From Tetmemena sp. SeJ-2015 (lineage: Eukaryota > Ciliophora > Spirotrichea > Sporadotrichida > Oxytrichidae), in the NCBI GenBank assembly GCA_027382625.1, contig JAJKFJ010022179.1, forward strand, positions 1 through 64,000: 64,000 nucleotides of DNA. The letters are read 5' to 3'. Both the position numbers and the translations under genes were made by a program. This document shows positions 59,324-64,000 of this stretch, one piece after another (position 1 is the first letter of the stretch; each line of letters opens with the position of its first letter). The notes under the pieces are model-generated. The model saw only the letters and a list, made by a program, of their open reading frames with translations, was not told where the DNA came from and made no database searches.

Positions 59324-60184
59324 TTTTAAAAGCGTTAAAAATGACTTTAAAATTTAAGAAGCCATCTCTACATTCTAATTGATTTTTAATCATTTGCTTA
59401 AAGAATTCATTATATTTAAAATAGAATTTTAAATATTAACTCTAAGTAATTTTATGAGAGGGAATATAAAGTCAGTTTTCTTTAGTAGCAGTTAAGCTTG
59501 TGAGAGCTCTCTTCTTTAGCAAAGCTTATTAAGAGGAAAATTGGCAAAATAAATTGCAACTCTATAATAGCCATATGGTAAGGAGGGTAAGTGTTATCTC
59601 AAGTTAAATATTTTCACTAGGAATCTATTGTAAACTTGCTACAAAAAATGCTATCACTAATGGTAGATATATTCTAGCATTGAATTTTAAAATACTTTAC
59701 CTCAGTCATATTAAATTAAAAAATGAACTTTCCTCTTTTATCTTTCGATATCCTATTTTGAAACTTTCTATTTTAATAAATATCAATTAGGATATTTGGA
59801 TCTTATTCTTACTTTCTTTACTAGCATAAAATAATTGATTTCGTTATTATTTTCCTTTTCTTTATTAACTCTACAAGGTAAATGATAATTTGCAAAGAAT
59901 AATTGTAAAATTAGTTGCTATCATAAATTGCCGATTGAGCATTAATTGCTTTAATTGATCAATACTCATTATATTGCCGACAGAATTAATGGAGCGATCT
60001 CTCTCTCTCTCTCTTTAGTTGTACTTCCTCATTTCTTTGTTTGCTTGGATTATTTATCCATTAACATCTTGTTTATTTCTACTTGCTCCTTCAGCTCTTC
60101 CTTAAGAGCTCTGTTGATTATCCTCCAAATTTATGGGAAAACTTTAAATTAAAAATACTTTTTAAAAATTTAATTCTTTTCCAT
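59324..60184. other. AT-rich intergenic with a (CT)n microsatellite
   Basis: No supported gene. A pure CT run of about 16 bp begins at 59999. Short plus-strand ORFs here have no coding features. Confidence 0.5.
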
Positions 60185-62455
60185 TCATCTTTTTGAAAAT
60201 TAAATTATGTAGAGACTTTTATCTTTCTTATTGAGTTTTGTGGAAATTTCTCTAAGTTTAAATTGTAATTTTTCTCTTTTAAAATTTACGAATGTTAATA
60301 TTCTTAAATAAAAGTCATGAGGAAAATAAATTAGTTTTTGAAATAATGATTGAAGTTGGAAGAGGATCTTGGGTTCCGAATCATGGGCGAGCTCCATGAA
60401 ATCGTTATGGAGATAAAGAAAAGAGATGTTATAAAAAGTAATGAGATAGACTTGCCTATAGTTTGTGTAAACAGTTTGAATTGTGATGTTGGGTAAGTAT
60501 GCCATATCTTTCAAGAACTATTCTACCATTGGAACTTGGCCTTCCAATCTCTTCAGATCAATCACATTATAGTTTAGGTTCATTTGTTCAAAAACAATTA
60601 AGAGATATATTAAAGTTAATTAAATTCATTCGGAAAATATATATCTTTAATCGAATAACTATTTTTAAAGATATTGAAAGAATAATTTAGACTTAATTAC
60701 TAAATAAGTTAATATAACAAATTTGAAGCATAATAAGGCTAAATCAAAATTTGTAACATAGCTAAGAAAATAATTAAGAATAGAACTCATAGAAAGGAAA
60801 TAAAAAGTAAGCAAAACTTTGGCAGTTGTCTTTACAGGCTTAAGATATTTTTTATTTCCTTGCCAGAGAAAGACTTTAAGCTAACATTTAAATATAAATT
60901 AAGTAAAAGGCCCGTTTAGGCACATAATTCAGCTTGACCTTCTAGATGAGAGGACAAGCGTCAGGAATTTGCGTTCCCTAATTAAGGCTTATTATTGCTC
61001 CTCTTTGAATGGTGCAGATATGCAAGAGAGGCTAATAAAAGGATGTAAGTTAACAAAAGATAATACATTCATATAACTATTATTTAAGTTAGCGTACCCT
61101 CTCTTCTTCGGTTGAGGAGAAATAAACATTCATTTTCCATTTGAAAACTTGAAGGTGGAGAAAGATAGATACAATACTATTTTACAGCATTACCTAGCTC
61201 TCGAGAAGAATATTATTTAGGAGTAGTTTATTCACTACCTTTCAAATTTTATAAATTAAAGGCACACTTAATACCACATTGGAAGTTAAATATTAATTAA
61301 AGATTTTTTTTCTTTCTTTCTGTCTCTAATTCTAGCTTAGGTTTTATGAAACTTACTTTATGCATTAGATAAAATAAAGATCATAGATAGCCTAATATAT
61401 CCTTTCGATTGAAGAAATGAAATTGCATGTGATACCCTCCCTTACTCTTTCAATACCAGCATCAAGCTTTTCCTGTTTGTTCCATTCTAAAAATTGAGCC
61501 CAATTTAAATCTTTAAAATTTGATGCCTTCATATTGTAAATTTATAAAATCTCTTATAGTATAAATCCTATTTACGGAAGCTTATAAAAAGGTCAAAAAT
61601 ATAGTAAAGTAAAATAAAGTAAAATTTGAGGAATGTAAATTAATAATCATTTTACAAAACCAGCACTTATCGTACTAGTTAAGAATCACGATATACCATC
61701 CTATGTAAAGGTCAAAAATATAATAATCCTTCACCATATTTCTTGATCTAGAGAACAAAAACTATACTCTCATTTTGTTTCACAATCTCTTACGAAGAGA
61801 TATCAAATTAGATTGACTCTACAGTGTTTTTTCAGAATAATGATATTTAGAAATTAACGATGCATTTAACTTCCTCTATTTATTGTCTTATTTTTAACTT
61901 CTTTTTTTTTACTTAGAATTAAAATAAATTGTATAAGTATTAGCAATTAGAAGATATAATTATTAAAGGAATTACAGAACCTCTCAAATTATAAATTATT
62001 CCACTCTATCTCATCCTTTTTAGTAAATATATTTACTATATAGTATGGATATCTTTTAATAGCTTGATAAGGGGGCTTTACAAATGTTAGAAACAAAGCC
62101 AAAATATAATCTTTTAAAAGATTATTGCTCAGCAGTTAATACTTCAAAACCATAAGGAAAAAGAAAAAATGATCTTATTTGCAAAATATTTTATAATTAC
62201 ATTGAGCGAATAATATGTATATTTGTTCTGCTTAGGCCTTGCTCTCGACTGACATTTCTAGCATCTGATTAATGAGCTTGTAATCCTATTTGAGGTTCTT
62301 TTAGTTAGGTTGTATTTCTAGTTCTAGTCGAACAAGCTCATTCTGAGAGTGATCAATTATTTCTTAAAAGTGAGTAAAGGAATCTTCTACCTTTTAGTAC
62401 ATGTCCTCCACTTTCAAATAAAGAAATTGCTTTTAAAAATAAGTAAAATACATGA
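60185..62455 (-). CDS. Minus-strand gene in pieces, unknown
   Basis: Four coding-like stretches lie on the minus strand in order. About 62455-62235 is coiled coil (KVEDMYQKVEDSFTHFQEII, NELVRLELEIQPNQKNLKQD). 61532-61440 starts MKASNFKDLNWAQFLEWNKQ and ends at a GTAAGG donor. About 61020-60900 reads GAIISLNQGTQIPDACPLIQ. 60583-60185 reads LKRLEGQVPMVEQFLKDMAY and ends in TGA. They may be segments of one gene separated by AT-rich IESs or introns, or independent small ORFs. Plus-strand frames in the 60.9-61.3 kb part are also open, so strand assignment there is not secure. No family recognised. Confidence 0.35.
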
Positions 62456-63076
62456 TGACTTCAAATTATTATAAATAAAGTTCTATAAATTTGGAAATAA
62501 AAATGTAACTAGAAAAATGTTACAATGCCATCTCTTTATAAACGATAAACAATTAATCTCTCACGTCGAGAGATAATAATAGCATCTACAACTCGTATCA
62601 AAACTTTATATGCAAAAGTGGGTGAGGAGATGAGAATCCTGCACATATTAGAAGCATTTTATTTCTCTATATGTTGCTCATTAATATTTGTAATCTTAAA
62701 TTAGAAATTATTGTAACACACTCAAAATAGCATAATATGATAAGAAATTGAAAATAAGTTGTGTATAATTAATTTCTTTATTAATACTTATAATCATGCG
62801 AGTCAAACGCGAAATTACTCAAAAAACTAATGATCCATCCTATCTCAGTTATTTTGACTCTAAGGTATGATGTAGTCACCCTTATCATTTGTAATAGCCA
62901 GTTCTCAACATCAACTCCATCGCAAAAATGTTGAGAGTCCAGCGCGCACTATACTCTCGCATTTGAAAGTTCCCAGATGAAAAAGTTAGGATTTATTTCC
63001 CACTTCTAAGTTTCAAGATTGTGCACATAAATTATTTGATTGATCCTCAAACTCTTCGCACAACCACTTCAGTTTG
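62456..63076. other. Intergenic, nothing recognised
   Basis: AT-rich to about 62.8 kb, then GC content rises toward the next ORF. Confidence 0.4.
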
Positions 63077-63660
63077 GAGTAGCGCGCAAGATCTTCCATA
63101 TATAGTTGATACTTCTGAAGCTGCTCAAAACCATTCGTCGCTGATAACTATTCCTTGCTTCTTGGGTCGTTCTCCTCTACTTAGAATTTTCTTCCTGTGT
63201 GCATTTTTCAATATCTTTTTGAGTACTCTGCACGTACAGTAGCAAGGACCCCAAAAAGAAGAACCTTCGTTCTGGCAACTTGTTTGAGAAGTTTTTCCTT
63301 GTTGGGAAAGGGAATAGAGCAACCTCCGATCTCCCATCCATCGTCATACATATTAGTACTGAGATCTCAGTTAGTTTGGGATCTCCATCTGTTGACATCG
63401 TTTTGTTTTGAGAGCTTTCTTTCTCATCAGCAAGAATTCTTTGAGGAACGAGATCTTTTTTCCATACATTTTTCGGAAGGAACAAACCAACTAAGATTAT
63501 TGTTACCCCATATGAGAGCTTCTTACCTTGCTAATGAGGTACCTGTAGAGTCTTCCTTGCTTCGGAACCTGTTGCCAACTCTTGCCTTCCACTCTTAATC
63601 GCTTAACATTCAAGTTTTCCACCTTTCTTGCTCGAGTACTCGTTGTTCTATTTGAAAATC
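63077..63660 (-). CDS. Possible minus-strand ORF, unknown
   Basis: One minus frame is open for about 195 codons (SGRQELATGSEARKTLQV, ILADEKESSQNKTMSTDG, KLPERRFFFLGSLLLYVQST) and closes at TGA near 63077. The region is GC-richer than its surroundings, which supports coding. Other frames on both strands are also open for 60-130 codons, so the true frame is not certain. A GTAAGA...CTTAG intron-like pair lies inside (about 63538-63503). No domain is recognised. Confidence 0.3.
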
Positions 63661-64000
63661 AAAGTTTTTATTATTGATCTAGATCGAACAAAGCTAAAGT
63701 CTTACTATTTAATAGTGAGATCCTATAGAGGACCAAGCTTAAATAGAAAAGATTTAGAAACTAGCGATCGGGTGCAATTGTAAGATGGAGCCCCTTTTAA
63801 TGTGGTGCTCCATTAAATTAATACTAATTTATTAAAACTTATTATACAATACAAAAAGTTGCTGCAACTAAAGTAGCATTCAATCGCTTGCAATGAAATT
63901 ATCACTTATTTTAAGTTTTCTGACGCGACATTAACTAACAGGGTGCAACGGAAAATTAGTACCCACTACTAAACTGCGTTTTGAATTTAATTGTAGCAAA
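63661..64000. other. Right window edge, nothing recognised
   Basis: AT-rich sequence with no supported gene. The upstream part of the preceding minus-strand ORF could extend into it. Confidence 0.4.

Noticed and set aside
59999..60014. CT run as a polypyrimidine splice signal
   Set aside because: Pure dinucleotide repeat in gene-free DNA with no adjacent exon; treated as a microsatellite.
60905..61290. Plus-strand exon pair with a GTAAGT donor (HIIQLDLLDERTSVRN, then ENLKVEKDRYN)
   Set aside because: Joining them requires reading a TGA, and the minus strand carries comparably good coding pieces in a longer ordered series. Kept only as an uncertainty.
63197..63598. 133-codon plus-strand ORF near the right edge
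   Set aside because: Competes with a longer minus-strand frame in the same GC-richer region; composition is Leu/Ser-rich and unspecific.
1..64000. Telomere (C4A4/G4T4) repeats marking macronuclear chromosome ends
   Set aside because: No run of such repeats was found; occasional ccccaaac strings are too short.
1..64000. tRNA, rRNA or CRISPR features
   Set aside because: No B-box-like GGTTCGANTCC with a matching cloverleaf, no rRNA core sequence, and no regular spaced repeats were seen.

Overview
This window reads as germline (micronuclear) DNA of a spirotrich ciliate of the Oxytricha/Stylonychia kind. Conserved proteins are read through only if TAA and TAG mean glutamine, and well-supported genes end at TGA. 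The DNA is AT-rich and the introns are short (about 30-165 nt, GT-AG). Several conserved genes are also interrupted by very short segments that are not GT-AG introns, lie between 2-7 bp direct repeats, and restore a family-conserved reading frame exactly when removed with one repeat copy. That is the signature of internal eliminated sequences (IESs) and their pointers. Two paralogous genes in addition have their first coding segment inverted relative to the rest, joined by a shared 10-11 bp pointer, as in scrambled germline genes. No telomere repeats are present, so this is not a set of macronuclear nanochromosomes. The species cannot be fixed from the sequence alone.

Layout. 1-3.5 kb: a small minus-strand gene inside a 27-bp inverted-repeat cassette, then a frame-broken SecA-like helicase on the minus strand. 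3.4-8.25 kb: a near-perfect 4.9-kb palindrome (2.25-kb arms, 371-bp spacer) whose arms carry the helicase start. 8.25-10.9 kb: a mobile-element block with a convergent IS630/Tc1-type DDE transposase and a small accessory gene, plus a third gene cut by the palindrome. 11-22 kb: an unrecognised Q/N-rich gene and a scrambled DOMON gene, present as two diverged copies (12.9-15.7 and 20.2-22.1 kb) either side of an FG-nucleoporin gene. 22.6-33.2 kb: a head-to-tail array of five tetraspanin-like genes. 33.6-40.5 kb: long hydrophilic plus-strand genes of unknown function. 40.8-49.1 kb: ankyrin protein, L-threonine 3-dehydrogenase, a minus-strand DHHC palmitoyltransferase, a GRWD1/RRB1-type WD40 ribosome-assembly protein and a small charged ORF. 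49.2-57.2 kb: two large convergent coiled-coil genes. 57.7-59.3 kb: a second DHHC palmitoyltransferase. 59.3-64 kb: AT-rich DNA with weaker minus-strand coding pieces.

Housekeeping genes (threonine dehydrogenase, WD40, DHHC enzymes, ankyrin, nucleoporin, tetraspanins) look like soma-destined genes interrupted by IESs. The transposase block, palindrome and broken helicase look germline-limited. Because frames change at IESs, gene boundaries marked approximate should be taken as such.
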